Assembly: GCF_042682745.1 (NCBI RefSeq)
Contig: NZ_JBHUIO010000008.1
Location: 186,001-250,000, forward strand
Length of the DNA stretch: 64,000 bases
Direction: 5' to 3'
Source: Tumebacillus_A lipolyticus
GTDB lineage: Bacteria > Bacillota > Bacilli > Tumebacillales > Tumebacillaceae
The notes under the pieces are model-generated. The model had not been told where the DNA came from and searched no databases. It was given only the letters and a program-made list of their open reading frames with translations. This document shows positions 44,514 to 53,478 of the stretch, piece by piece. The position numbers and the translations under genes are program-made. Positions within the stretch are counted from its first letter, which is position 1. Each line of letters starts with the position of its first letter.

Positions 44514-47447
44514 TCATGCTTTAAAATGTACCTTTGCTAAATTCATGACTTGTTGTGTGATCACTTCTAAACGATCGTTTGGACACTTTATTGCGCGCAG
44601 AATTCCCTTGACACGGCTCCGCATTTCACGTTGAACGTCCTCTTTTGTCGTCCAATCCCGAATCTTCTGTAGTCCTGAAACATCTTCCACGATGATTTGT
44701 GTGAGGTCTGTTAATTGCTCGTCCTTGTGGCTTTCGTTCGACAGTTTAGCTCGTAACAGGTCGAAGAAGGGGCGTTGCTCACGGGTAATTCCAGGCGTCG
44801 ATTGGTCTGAATTGTACCCTTGAACATCCGCTCGAATTAACTCCTGTAGGTGTAAAACCAGTTGGACTGTTTCCAGTCGATGCTCTTTCCATTCCGAAAT
44901 CAACTTTTCTAACTTTTCTTTGAGGGACATGTAATGAACAGGGTTTTCGTCCAATCTGATACGGATTTCGTGACGGATTGCATGTTCCATCTCTGACGCT
45001 TTCGCTTCGTCCGAAGACATTCCTTCAACATACTGACTGAATTTACTAGATAGGATGTCGATCGGATCGTGCAAAACGTCGATTGCATTGGCTCGAACAT
45101 GTTCCTCAATCAATTCCTTTACCTTTGCCCCACACTCTGAAATATCCAATGCCTCGTCACGGAATCTCTGTTTTGCAGCTAGACGAACTTTTCCTAAAAA
45201 CTTCAAATCGTCACGGTACGGATTTGCTAATGGACTAGGTAGCACCAAGTCCATGCTTTCTGTGAAACGTTTGAAAGCAAGGTCAAATTCTGTCCGAATG
45301 TCCTCCGGTTCTAATACTTTGATACAAGACTCCAGATTGTCACTGTTTACATGGTCAAAGAAACGCATCGCTGATCGATGACGACTTTGCAACCGTGGAA
45401 GTTCTGACTCGACGGGCATCATGACACCTCGAACATCTTTCTCGTGGAACACGTCTAACGCCTGTTTCAGAAACAATGAGACTCCGTAATAGTCAACGAT
45501 CAAACCGTATGTTTTGCCGTCGCAAGTACGATTGCATCTTGCAATTGCCTGAAGCAGATTGTGTTCACGTAGCGGTCGATCCAAGTACATCACTTGCTCG
45601 ATCGGAGCGTCAAATCCGGTCAATAGCATGTCACAGACGATGATAAACTTCAAATTATCATCACGATTCTTGAATCGCTCGATGTAGTTCTTTTGCTGAT
45701 GTTCCGGCAAATGAAACTTCCTTAATTCTTCCGCGTCATTGTTGTTCCCCGAAATGATCACAACAGACTCTGGAGCATTCAACTTGTCTAACATCTTCTT
45801 GTACAAAATGGCCGTCTCACGATTAACCGCTACGATTTGAGCCTTAAAGCCATTTGGTGCTATATGCTTTTCGTAATGGTCAATGATGTCCATGCATATC
45901 GCTTCGATGCGCTTGGGGGCAGCCGTGATCGCTTCTGATGTCGCGTACTTCTGCTTGATTCGTTCACGATCTTCTTCTTCGTAATTGGCAAACATTCGAT
46001 CGAAGATAGCATCCAGTGAACGTCCTTCGATTTGTAGATCAGGCATACGGCTCTCGTACAGAATTGGGACGGTCGCTCCGTCATCAACCGCTTGCTGAAT
46101 CGTGTACGTGTCAATGTACGTTCCAAACGTACGTGTGGTGCTTTTGTCTTTCTTATCTATAGGAGTACCTGTAAAGCCAAGATAGCAAGCGTTGGGTAAT
46201 GCTGTGCGCATGTTTGCCGCCAGACCTTTGTACTGTGTACGGTGACTTTCATCTACCAAGACAAAGATGTTATGATCCGTGCTTAGCACTTTGTCATCTT
46301 CCGAATCGGCCTCTTGGAACTTCTGAACGGTCGTCATGATGGTATTACCCGAACCTAGACGCAGGAGACGCCGCAGATCGGCAACCGTTTCAGCCCGGTT
46401 AGGATTCGGGAATCCGCAGCGTCTGAACGTAGCGGAAATCTGCAGATCCAGATCCTTGCGGTCAGTTACAACAACAATCGTAGGATTTCCCAACTCGGCC
46501 TGTCTTCGAAGTTTGACCGCCAAATAAAGCATTGTCAACGATTTCCCGCTTCCTTGGGTATGCCAAACAACACCGCCACGTTCTTCTGACAATTCAGCAT
46601 TTATTACTCGATTGATCGCTTTGTTGACAGCACGAAACTGTTGGTAACGTGCCAACTTTTTGATTGTCCGCCCACCCTCAGGTTCATAGACGATGAAGTT
46701 CTGAATCAAATCCAGCAGTTGACGTTTAGTCAACATCCCTGCGATCAGAATGTCTTGAGGGTTCACTTCGTCACCTATATCCGAATCAGTCATAGGATAC
46801 GGATCTTTCCATTCGCCGTAATGACGTAACTTCGCCCCGATGGTCGCATACTTCGATTGCTGTCCGCACGTACTGATTAGGATTTCGTTGTAGTAGAACA
46901 GACGATCTGCATCTGTTTGATATCGCTCCAACTGTTTGACACCTTGAGCGATTGGATTGGTGATGAACGGGCTTTTACACTCGATGACAACAAGCGGTAG
47001 TCCATTCACAAAGACGATCACATCAGGAATGATGCTGTCGGTCACTCCACTGACTTTGAATTGGTTGACGACAAGAAACTCGTTGTTGTCCACATTGTCA
47101 AAGTCAATCAAGCGGACGGTTTGATTTTTTTTGCCATGCCCTAAGTCTTGTTCAACAGAAATGTAATGGACAATTTCATGATGGATTGCTTCATTTGCTT
47201 CCATTAAACTGGAGGCTTCGATGTGAGTAATGTCACGGATGACTTTCCGTAGATTGTCATCGGAAATCCACGGGTTGATACTCTTAATAGCAACACTGAG
47301 ACGTTGCTGTAAAACAACGTCTCGTAGCGTCCGACGTTCACCTTCGAAGTATGAACCGTGGATGTATGTGTAACCGTGTTTTTTCAGTTGGTCGATGATG
47401 CGATTTTCAACGAGCTGTTTTTCGTTCCAAACCTGCGTGGTCGTCAT
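44514..47447 (-). CDS. hsdR: Type I restriction enzyme, R (motor/nuclease) subunit
   Basis: A 977-aa HsdR. The N-terminal PD-(D/E)XK nuclease has D142, E156 and K158 (PDVIVFVNGL...VIECKSP). The SF2 translocase has Walker A TQGSGKS (297-303), VDESHRTQY (motif II) and a C-terminal helicase lobe with CDMLLTGFDAP and QAIARCNRT. The last ~300 residues are a helical domain contacting the methylase core. The ATG overlaps the hsdS stop by 4 nt. It cuts foreign DNA at a distance after ATP-driven translocation. All key residues are present, so it should be active. Confidence 0.96.
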   Translation of the reverse strand: MTTTQVWNEKQLVENRIIDQLKKHGYTYIHGSYFEGERRTLRDVVLQQRLSVAIKSINPWISDDNLRKVIRDITHIEASSLMEANEAIHHEIVHYISVEQDLGHGKKNQTVRLIDFDNVDNNEFLVVNQFKVSGVTDSIIPDVIVFVNGLPLVVIECKSPFITNPIAQGVKQLERYQTDADRLFYYNEILISTCGQQSKYATIGAKLRHYGEWKDPYPMTDSDIGDEVNPQDILIAGMLTKRQLLDLIQNFIVYEPEGGRTIKKLARYQQFRAVNKAINRVINAELSEERGGVVWHTQGSGKSLTMLYLAVKLRRQAELGNPTIVVVTDRKDLDLQISATFRRCGFPNPNRAETVADLRRLLRLGSGNTIMTTVQKFQEADSEDDKVLSTDHNIFVLVDESHRTQYKGLAANMRTALPNACYLGFTGTPIDKKDKSTTRTFGTYIDTYTIQQAVDDGATVPILYESRMPDLQIEGRSLDAIFDRMFANYEEEDRERIKQKYATSEAITAAPKRIEAICMDIIDHYEKHIAPNGFKAQIVAVNRETAILYKKMLDKLNAPESVVIISGNNNDAEELRKFHLPEHQQKNYIERFKNRDDNLKFIIVCDMLLTGFDAPIEQVMYLDRPLREHNLLQAIARCNRTCDGKTYGLIVDYYGVSLFLKQALDVFHEKDVRGVMMPVESELPRLQSRHRSAMRFFDHVNSDNLESCIKVLEPEDIRTEFDLAFKRFTESMDLVLPSPLANPYRDDLKFLGKVRLAAKQRFRDEALDISECGAKVKELIEEHVRANAIDVLHDPIDILSSKFSQYVEGMSSDEAKASEMEHAIRHEIRIRLDENPVHYMSLKEKLEKLISEWKEHRLETVQLVLHLQELIRADVQGYNSDQSTPGITREQRPFFDLLRAKLSNESHKDEQLTDLTQIIVEDVSGLQKIRDWTTKEDVQREMRSRVKGILRAIKCPNDRLEVITQQVMNLAKVHFKA

Positions 47448-48778
47448 AGGGTCACCTCGGACGGTTCATCAACGTTGACACGGACTTTTCCCGTGAGAAG
47501 AACTTGCATTAAGGACTGTTTGGTTGTCTTCAATCCTTTAAGAGTTTTCCGCTCTATGTTCATCTTTGTGTCCAGTGTTGAGAAAATGAATGCTAAATGC
47601 TTTTGTTCCGTCAGTGAAGGTAATGGCACGGGAAAATCCTTCAATTGAGTAGAGTTAATTGATGCCAGATTCGTAGTTTGTTTCGCACACCCCATAAAAT
47701 AGCGTTTTCCATAGGGACTTGCAGCCAAGTATGTGAAGTATTCAGGTAGCAGTATGCTAGCATCTGTTCTCACTCTGAACACATGATTTTGATGAATACA
47801 GTTAGGCACTTCGTTATGCCAAATATATCCACGTCCCAATTTATCAGCATCGCCACCTTCAGTAAGTAGCACGTCGCCGTCATAAAGCTTATACCGATGA
47901 AGTTCTTCACTTGTAACTTCAATGTACTTGATTTCGTCTAAATCCAAATAGCCGTCCTGAACATTTGCCACACGTAAATAAGGGACAGAAATAAGTTGCT
48001 GTCCATTGACCTTTCGCCCTTTTGTAACCCCAGACTTAATGTTCGCACATTCAGATAACTTTACAACATCCCACTCTGTCGGAATCTCGCCAATCTCAGT
48101 CTGCTTGAACATCGTGTGACCGATGCCTTTCTTCAACAACATCTGCATCAAGCCACGTTTGAGTATTTCCGTTTGCTTGATAATTGCTGTTGTCTTTTCA
48201 ATGATATCGTCAACAGATTTGAGGATAGCCGCGATTTTACTTTGTTCAGCGAGTGGTGGAACTGCCAGAACCACATTTCCAAGGTTACTGCGACTAATAC
48301 GCTGCCTTGTTGACCCTGATGTGTAAGATGACACTTCCTTTAATGTCCCTCGATAATTCAGTAGTTGAATTAAGAAGTCGATACTGTACTTCGATTCCTC
48401 AGGTCTAAAGATCGTAACATCCACAGCCGTGATTAGCCGCTCATTCGTATTTGGGACGATACACGCACGTCCGATTGGGTCGGCAAGTCGACAAATCAGA
48501 ATGTCACCAGGATAGACTTCTTTACATCTAAGTTCATCGAATGTCTGTTCCGAGACAAATCTCTTCTTTTCTTTGTCTTTGAAACGACCCACATCGATAT
48601 TTCCCGTTTGAATAAGTCGGATACCTTCGGACGCGATATAACGTGCCTCAATCCAATCCCCATCTATAAAGGAATTAACCTTATCTTTGTCAGCCATTTT
48701 AGCAAGAGGAACAACAGACCATCCAAATGGTAGATCGGCATTTTTATCAGCTGACTGTAATTGAACTTTACTCACCAT
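47444..48778 (-). CDS. hsdS: Type I restriction enzyme, S (specificity) subunit
   Basis: A 444-aa HsdS with two target-recognition domains (about 1-190 and 225-405). Each is followed by a coiled-coil spacer with PLAEQSKIAAILKSVDDII and PLPSLTEQKHLAFIFSTLDTK. Each TRD reads one half of a bipartite sequence, which cannot be predicted by eye. The start overlaps hsdM by 11 nt. Confidence 0.94.
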   Translation of the reverse strand: MVSKVQLQSADKNADLPFGWSVVPLAKMADKDKVNSFIDGDWIEARYIASEGIRLIQTGNIDVGRFKDKEKKRFVSEQTFDELRCKEVYPGDILICRLADPIGRACIVPNTNERLITAVDVTIFRPEESKYSIDFLIQLLNYRGTLKEVSSYTSGSTRQRISRSNLGNVVLAVPPLAEQSKIAAILKSVDDIIEKTTAIIKQTEILKRGLMQMLLKKGIGHTMFKQTEIGEIPTEWDVVKLSECANIKSGVTKGRKVNGQQLISVPYLRVANVQDGYLDLDEIKYIEVTSEELHRYKLYDGDVLLTEGGDADKLGRGYIWHNEVPNCIHQNHVFRVRTDASILLPEYFTYLAASPYGKRYFMGCAKQTTNLASINSTQLKDFPVPLPSLTEQKHLAFIFSTLDTKMNIERKTLKGLKTTKQSLMQVLLTGKVRVNVDEPSEVTL

Positions 48779-50249
48779 AGCCCAACTCCTTCAGGTAGCC
48801 AGTCATCACCAGTTCCACCTGACGACGTTCTTCCTCAAGTCGTCGTAACTCTGCAATAGCGCCCTCAACGTCAATCTGTTCCTCAGCCTCTTTAGCATCA
48901 ATGTATCTAGCAATATTCAAGTTGTAATCGTTATTGCGGATTTCATCCAAGTCAACGACACGACAGTATTTGTCTTGATTCTGCCACTTATCATACACAG
49001 CAACGATCTTCTTAATGTCCTCGTCACGTAAGAAGTTCTGGTTCTTTCCTTCTTGGTAGTCGTTCGCACCATCTAAAAAAAACACTTTGCCACGTTTGTC
49101 AGCATCCTTCTTACGGTTAAATATCAAGATACATGCTGGAATACTTGTCCCGTAGAACAGATTGGATGGCATCCCGACAACTGCCTCCAACAAGTCTTCT
49201 TCCAAAATTCCTTGCCGAATCGTACCCTCCGCACCGCCACGGAACAGAACACCATGTGGCATAATGACGCCAGCTCTGCCTTCGTGGTTCAATGTCGCAA
49301 CCATGTGCTGAACAAACGCAAAGTCTCCCTTGTCCTTTGGTGGCAACCCGAAACGAAACCGTCCATAACCGTCTGATTCAACATTCTCACGTCCCCATCC
49401 CTTTAGACTAAATGGCGGATTCGCAATCACACGGTCGTATAACATCAATTCACCGTCTTGAAGCAACTTAGGATCACGAATAGTATCACCTTTAGCAATA
49501 AAGTGATCGCCCAGTCCATGTAACAGCAGATTCATCTTGCAGATCGCCCAAGTATTCAAGTTCTTTTCCTGACCGTGTAACGTCAAGCTTCTTGGGTCGC
49601 CACCAGTCTCCTTGATGTAATCGACAGACTGAATCAGCATACCGCCTGAACCAGCCGTTGGATCGCAGATCCGCATACCTTCTTGTGGCTTAATGAGCTT
49701 TACAATAAGTTCAACTACCTTCGATGGCGAATAGAACTCCCCACCTTTTTTGCCAGCGTCATCGGCAAACATCTTGATGAGATACTCGTAAGCACGACCC
49801 AACATATCAGGTTCGGGTAAATTGCTGTTCGACAAGTCGATGGCACTGAAATGCTGGATTAGCCGTAAAATAGTTTCGTCAGGCAGACGTTCCTTATCGT
49901 TAAAGTCGATTGACACTAATACACCTTGTAGTTTGGAATTCTCTTCTTCCAACAGTTCAAAAGCATGGTTGATTGCCGCTCCAATATCCTGTGAGATTGA
50001 GCGAATATGTGACCATCGTGCACGTTCAGGGACAAAGAATTGGTGTTCGTCGTGGTCATGCCAACCATAGTCATCCCCATACTGCACTTGAACTTGTTTG
50101 GCTTTCTCTACGAAAACGTCGTTAAGACGCTTCAAGAACAACATACCAAAGATATAGTTTTTATAGTCAGACGAATCGATACTTCCACGTAGTATATTTG
50201 CAGATTCCCAGAGATGGGATTCAAGTTGCTGCAACGTCAATTGTGACAT
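48768..50249 (-). CDS. hsdM: Type I restriction enzyme, M (adenine methylase) subunit
   Basis: A 493-aa HsdM, N6-adenine methyltransferase. An N-terminal helical domain covers about 1-150, the SAM-binding motif DPTAGSGG is at 196-203, and the catalytic NPPF is at 277-280. It modifies host DNA at the sites read by HsdS and forms the M2S core. It is the first gene of the operon hsdM-hsdS-hsdR-accessory. GGAGGT precedes the ATG. Confidence 0.96.
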   Translation of the reverse strand: MSQLTLQQLESHLWESANILRGSIDSSDYKNYIFGMLFLKRLNDVFVEKAKQVQVQYGDDYGWHDHDEHQFFVPERARWSHIRSISQDIGAAINHAFELLEEENSKLQGVLVSIDFNDKERLPDETILRLIQHFSAIDLSNSNLPEPDMLGRAYEYLIKMFADDAGKKGGEFYSPSKVVELIVKLIKPQEGMRICDPTAGSGGMLIQSVDYIKETGGDPRSLTLHGQEKNLNTWAICKMNLLLHGLGDHFIAKGDTIRDPKLLQDGELMLYDRVIANPPFSLKGWGRENVESDGYGRFRFGLPPKDKGDFAFVQHMVATLNHEGRAGVIMPHGVLFRGGAEGTIRQGILEEDLLEAVVGMPSNLFYGTSIPACILIFNRKKDADKRGKVFFLDGANDYQEGKNQNFLRDEDIKKIVAVYDKWQNQDKYCRVVDLDEIRNNDYNLNIARYIDAKEAEEQIDVEGAIAELRRLEEERRQVELVMTGYLKELGYGE

Positions 50250-50356
50250 TTTGAGACCTCCAAGTTGTAAACTACCGTTAGTACTATTTTACTACAAAAA
50301 GTCGGTATGTAGTGCGGTATTCCTCATCGCCGCTATGCATGAGAGGAAATGCATAA

Positions 50357-50384
50357 ACACCCACTGGCAGTAACCAGTGGGTGT
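50357..50384 (-). terminator. Hairpin between the split DUF6236-like gene and hsdM
   Basis: ACACCCACTGG and CCAGTGGGTGT form a perfect 11-bp stem. The minus strand continues with TTTATG. The T-run is weak, but the position after the upstream gene fits a terminator. Confidence 0.55.
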
Positions 50385-50518
50385 CAACAACAACTAACTT
50401 AATCTCAGGACTCGATGAAATCCTCCAATGAACTCTTTACTCAAAGTGCACCGCTCTTGTGACATTCTCAACAAGCAGGAACTGCATAGAATACCTCCTT
50501 CTATAAAAAATATTCTTT

Positions 50519-50854
50519 TCACTTAAATCCATTCCATCGATTCACATAAAATACATAAGAAAACGGGTTTTCTCGTATCTCACGCTTTCGCTCATTATAT
50601 CCACGAATTAATACAGTCGCAACTGCAATCACACCGGCACCAGCAAGAAATCCAACTTTCATTTCATTGCTTGACTGGCTAAATGCTACAGCACCTCCTG
50701 ATGTTAGCAGAGCTAGACCATCCATATTCCTTAGTTCTGTCATACTCTTTAATGATGTAAGAGTTGAGCTGATCCTGCTTTCTCCCAAAAGTCTTGTCAA
50801 ATCATTGCATCCCATCTCCATGCTCTCTTTGTAATCAAATAAAATCTCATTCAT
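50519..50854 (-). CDS. C-terminal part of an amber-interrupted DUF6236-like gene
   Basis: A 111-aa frame in exactly the same reading frame as the upstream 250-aa ORF, separated only by a TAG codon and 11 sense codons. It has a helical, acidic start (KESMEMGCNDLTRLLGESR), one hydrophobic segment (GFLAGAGVIAVATVLI) and the ending NPFSYVFYVNRW. This looks like the C-terminus of the same protein family rather than a separate gene. A GAGAGG sits 2 nt before the ATG, so independent translation would be weak. Confidence 0.6.
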   Translation of the reverse strand: MNEILFDYKESMEMGCNDLTRLLGESRISSTLTSLKSMTELRNMDGLALLTSGGAVAFSQSSNEMKVGFLAGAGVIAVATVLIRGYNERKREIRENPFSYVFYVNRWNGFK

Positions 50855-50887
50855 TTCCTCTCGACTCTCTGCCTTTCTTAATTTCCC

Positions 50888-51640
50888 CTATACAGCATTC
50901 AACTCTTTCAGGAAATGAGCTAACTCATCTTTCCGATTCCTTTTGAAAGCAACAATATCACGAATCGAAACGTGGGGAGCTGGAGTTGGCAAACAGTTCC
51001 TTAAGGAGACCATAATTGCGGGTTTAGCAATATCATGATCTCCATTTATCGCATCGAACAATATTTTCTCATGAACTTGACTATGAGTTGCCGGGGTAAA
51101 CCCTGCTTCCAAACCTATGTATTTCGCCATTAGTCCAACAAAAACAGTTGCAATATTTTCGTCAATTTCATGCCAACCGTCATTTTCTACTCCCGATAAT
51201 TTGCTGATACTTTCTAACGCCTCCTTGACTTCGGGTAAAAGTTTTGACTCATGGATTAAATTCTTGACCGCTCTTCTCTCGATCCATTTAGCTTTTTCAT
51301 TATGTAAAACAGTTCGGGAACCCTTAGTGGCCCGTTTAAATCCTCCATATCTTCTTTTCCATAAAGAATACTGAGGAGAAGTCAAAAACTCAAAGAATTC
51401 ATGCTCAAAATTCTCCCTCAATCGAAAATCACCTCGATACAGGAAATCTTGAGGATTAAATGCCCTGAATTGCCCCTCATTTATCAAGTATTCGATATCC
51501 GGTTCATTACTCAAGCCTTTATAAAAGTAGTCACTGCCGAATGGAACAATTGAACCAATCTGTCTTGAATATAGTAAGGTGCGTTTCAACCACGCTCGAT
51601 CAGGAATCGAAATAGTTGGATAATAAATGATATTTGGCAT
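50888..51640 (-). CDS. N-terminal part of an amber-interrupted DUF6236-like gene
   Basis: A 250-aa protein beginning MPNIIYYPTISIPDRAWLK, then TLLYSRQIGSIVPFG, the N-terminal pattern I associate with DUF6236 proteins. It ends DELAHFLKELNAV at a TAG (50888-50890). Reading through gives GKLRKAESREEM and continues to 50519, for a total of about 374 aa. The most economical explanation is a CAG-to-TAG change. AAGGAGA precedes the ATG. Function of the family unknown; placement next to hsdM suggests a defence or stress role. Confidence 0.7.
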   Translation of the reverse strand: MPNIIYYPTISIPDRAWLKRTLLYSRQIGSIVPFGSDYFYKGLSNEPDIEYLINEGQFRAFNPQDFLYRGDFRLRENFEHEFFEFLTSPQYSLWKRRYGGFKRATKGSRTVLHNEKAKWIERRAVKNLIHESKLLPEVKEALESISKLSGVENDGWHEIDENIATVFVGLMAKYIGLEAGFTPATHSQVHEKILFDAINGDHDIAKPAIMVSLRNCLPTPAPHVSIRDIVAFKRNRKDELAHFLKELNAV

Positions 51641-51770
51641 AGGTCTATCTCCTTAGTAAAATTTCTTTTCTTTGATTATAACATTTAAGAACATTCTCCC
51701 ACATCAACGGCATTTTAAAAATTATTATATAGAATATCCATATCGACTACACACCCTTGCTAACTCGACA

Positions 51771-51830
51771 ACAAAAAAGAGTCCATGCGGTCTATCCACA
51801 TCTGTGGAAAAACCTCATGAACCCTTACAA
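51771..51830 (-). terminator. Dispersed terminator hairpin, copy 3 (after the first tRNA cluster)
   Basis: Minus-strand GGGTTCATGAGGT pairs with ACCGCATGGACTC, with inner CCACA/TGTGG, ending in TTTTTTG. It lies 3 bp beyond tRNA-Ser, so it ends the tRNA operon. Confidence 0.8.
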
Positions 51831-51832
51831 AT

Positions 51833-51921
51833 TGGCGGAGAGGACAGGATTCGAACCTGCGTGGGGTTGCCCCCTAACGGTTTTCAAGACCGCCCCGTTA
51901 TGACCACTTCGGTACCTCTCC
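51833..51921 (-). tRNA. tRNA-Ser(TGA)
   Basis: Class II tRNA with acceptor GGAGAGG/CCTCTCC, anticodon loop CTTGAAA, long variable arm, T-loop TTCGAAT and encoded CCA. Last tRNA of the four-gene cluster. Confidence 0.95.
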
Positions 51922-51940
51922 GCGTATGAAAAGATAAAAA

Positions 51941-52025
51941 TGGTGCGGTCGAGAAGACTCGAACTTCCACGGGGAAACCCCACACGCCCCTCAAGCGTGC
52001 GCGTCTGCCATTCCGCCACGACCGC
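51941..52025 (-). tRNA. tRNA-Leu(GAG)
   Basis: Class II tRNA with acceptor GCGGTCG/CGACCGC, anticodon stem CACGC/GCGTG, loop TTGAGGG and encoded CCA. Appears identical to the copy at 56569-56653. Confidence 0.95.
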
Positions 52026-52057
52026 ATGTCAAAGTGTTGCTGATCAAGTTGTAAAGA

Positions 52058-52132
52058 TGGAGCGGAAGACGGGATTCGAACCCGCGACCCTCGCCTTGGC
52101 AAGGCGATGCTCTACCCCTGAGCCACTTCCGC
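52058..52132 (-). tRNA. tRNA-Gly(GCC)
   Basis: Acceptor GCGGAAG/CTTCCGC, anticodon loop TTGCCAA, T-loop TTCGAAT, encoded CCA. Appears identical to the copy at 56688-56762. Confidence 0.96.
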
Positions 52133-52214
52133 GTACAGGATGTACCGCGTCCAACGTTGCGACAGGACGTCGCGTTCTTAGTTGGACTACCTTCATAAGG
52201 AAGATAAAAACAAG

Positions 52215-52290
52215 TGGTGAGCCATGAAGGACTCGAACCTTCGACCCACTGATTAAAAGTCAGTTGCTCTACCAACTGAGCTAATGGCTC
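52215..52290 (-). tRNA. tRNA-Lys(TTT)
   Basis: Acceptor GAGCCAT/ATGGCTC, anticodon loop CTTTTAA, T-loop TTCGAGT, encoded CCA. First tRNA of the cluster in transcription order. Confidence 0.96.
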
Positions 52291-52703
52291 CTGTCATGCT
52301 GCTATATATCATGGAAACTTTAACCGTGTCGTACAGCGCAGGAAGCGCATCGACAGAATGTAATATATCATTTCTCTTCGATGAATGCAATACTTTTCAT
52401 CGAAATCGCTTCATGAAAATGATGGGTACAGCCTTAGAAGACCGGCCAATCCTCATGCCTGCGGAGAATAGCAAACAATAGCGTAGCAGACGTGTGGCCA
52501 CTAATGCTCATGCCCTTCACCACCAAAATAGCACCAAAGCAGAGATGCATTTCATAACGAATGCACCAAACTGAGCGTGCCCACACCATGCCTAATGGAA
52601 ATCTGCATAGCAATGCTTATAGAATACATACTCAGGATCGTTGTCACGAAAGCAACACCTGCTGAGAGAATCGATTGCTGAACTCGCATACCCCACTCAA
52701 AGC
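52291..52703. other. Intergenic region upstream of the first tRNA cluster
   Basis: No supportable gene. It lies between tRNA-Lys and the scoB terminator and should contain the tRNA promoter; ATAATATATCAT-like A+T-rich words occur near 52361-52372. Confidence 0.4.
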
Positions 52704-52734
52704 AAAAGAGCCTCGCTCACCACGAGGCTCTTCC
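52704..52734 (-). terminator. Intrinsic terminator of the scoAB operon
   Basis: AAGAGCCTCG and CGAGGCTCTT form a 10-bp stem followed by TTGC on the minus strand. A short ACCACAA-type 12-bp tandem repeat lies between it and the scoB stop (52736-52780). Confidence 0.8.
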
Positions 52735-52788
52735 AGCAAACCACAAGCCAAACCACAAACCGAACCACAATTCCAACCAACAACCAGC

Positions 52789-53448
52789 CTAGATCGTGAT
52801 CTCCTTGACACCTTCTGCCGGGATGATCAAGGTCGGCTCCGTCTTGGACTGAATCTCTTCCACCGTATGGCCTGGCGCCACTTCGCGCAGGACGAGACCT
52901 TCCTCAGTCACATCGAGCACCGCCAGATCGGTGATGATGCGGTGCACCACGCCGCGGCCGGTCAGCGGAAGCTTGCACTCGTTCAGGATCTTCGCGTCAC
53001 CATGCTTGTTGTTGTGCTCCATCGTGACGATCAGGCGCTTCGCGCCGTGCACGAGATCCATCGCGCCGCCCATGCCTTTGACCATCTTGCCCGGAATCAT
53101 CCAGTTGGCCAGGTCGCCAGCTGCCGATACTTCCATCGCGCCGAGAATCGCGATGTCGATGTGACCGCCGCGGATCATCGCGAACGATTCTGCCGAGGAG
53201 AAAAACGCAGCGCCTGGGATCGCGGTCACCGTCTCCTTCCCCGCGTTGATCAGGTCCGCATCCACTTCTGCATCGGACGGGTATGGCCCGATGCCGAGCA
53301 GACCGTTTTCAGATTGCAGGACGACGTTTAAGCCCTCCGGAATATGGTTGGCCACCAAGGTCGGGATGCCGATGCCGAGGTTGACGTAGAAGCCATCTTG
53401 AATTTCTTGCGCTGCACGTTGAACGATTTGGTCACGAGTCAATGCCAT
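52789..53448 (-). CDS. scoB: 3-oxoacid CoA-transferase, beta subunit
   Basis: A 219-aa B subunit. The catalytic Glu E47 is in the SENGLLG motif, which forms the glutamyl-CoA thioester. GIGIPTLV near the N-terminus and GGAMDLVHGAK further on are family-typical. With the A subunit it would transfer CoA from succinyl-CoA to acetoacetate or a related 3-oxoacid in ketone-body and branched-chain metabolism. It lies 30 bp downstream of scoA in one operon. Confidence 0.93.
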   Translation of the reverse strand: MALTRDQIVQRAAQEIQDGFYVNLGIGIPTLVANHIPEGLNVVLQSENGLLGIGPYPSDAEVDADLINAGKETVTAIPGAAFFSSAESFAMIRGGHIDIAILGAMEVSAAGDLANWMIPGKMVKGMGGAMDLVHGAKRLIVTMEHNNKHGDAKILNECKLPLTGRGVVHRIITDLAVLDVTEEGLVLREVAPGHTVEEIQSKTEPTLIIPAEGVKEITI

Positions 53449-53478
53449 TGTAAGCTCCCCTTTCTGCTCCGTTCCCGA

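Noticed and set aside
52736..52780. Short ACCACAA-type 12-bp tandem repeat after scoB
   Set aside because: Only three imperfect units; too short to claim as more than slippage.
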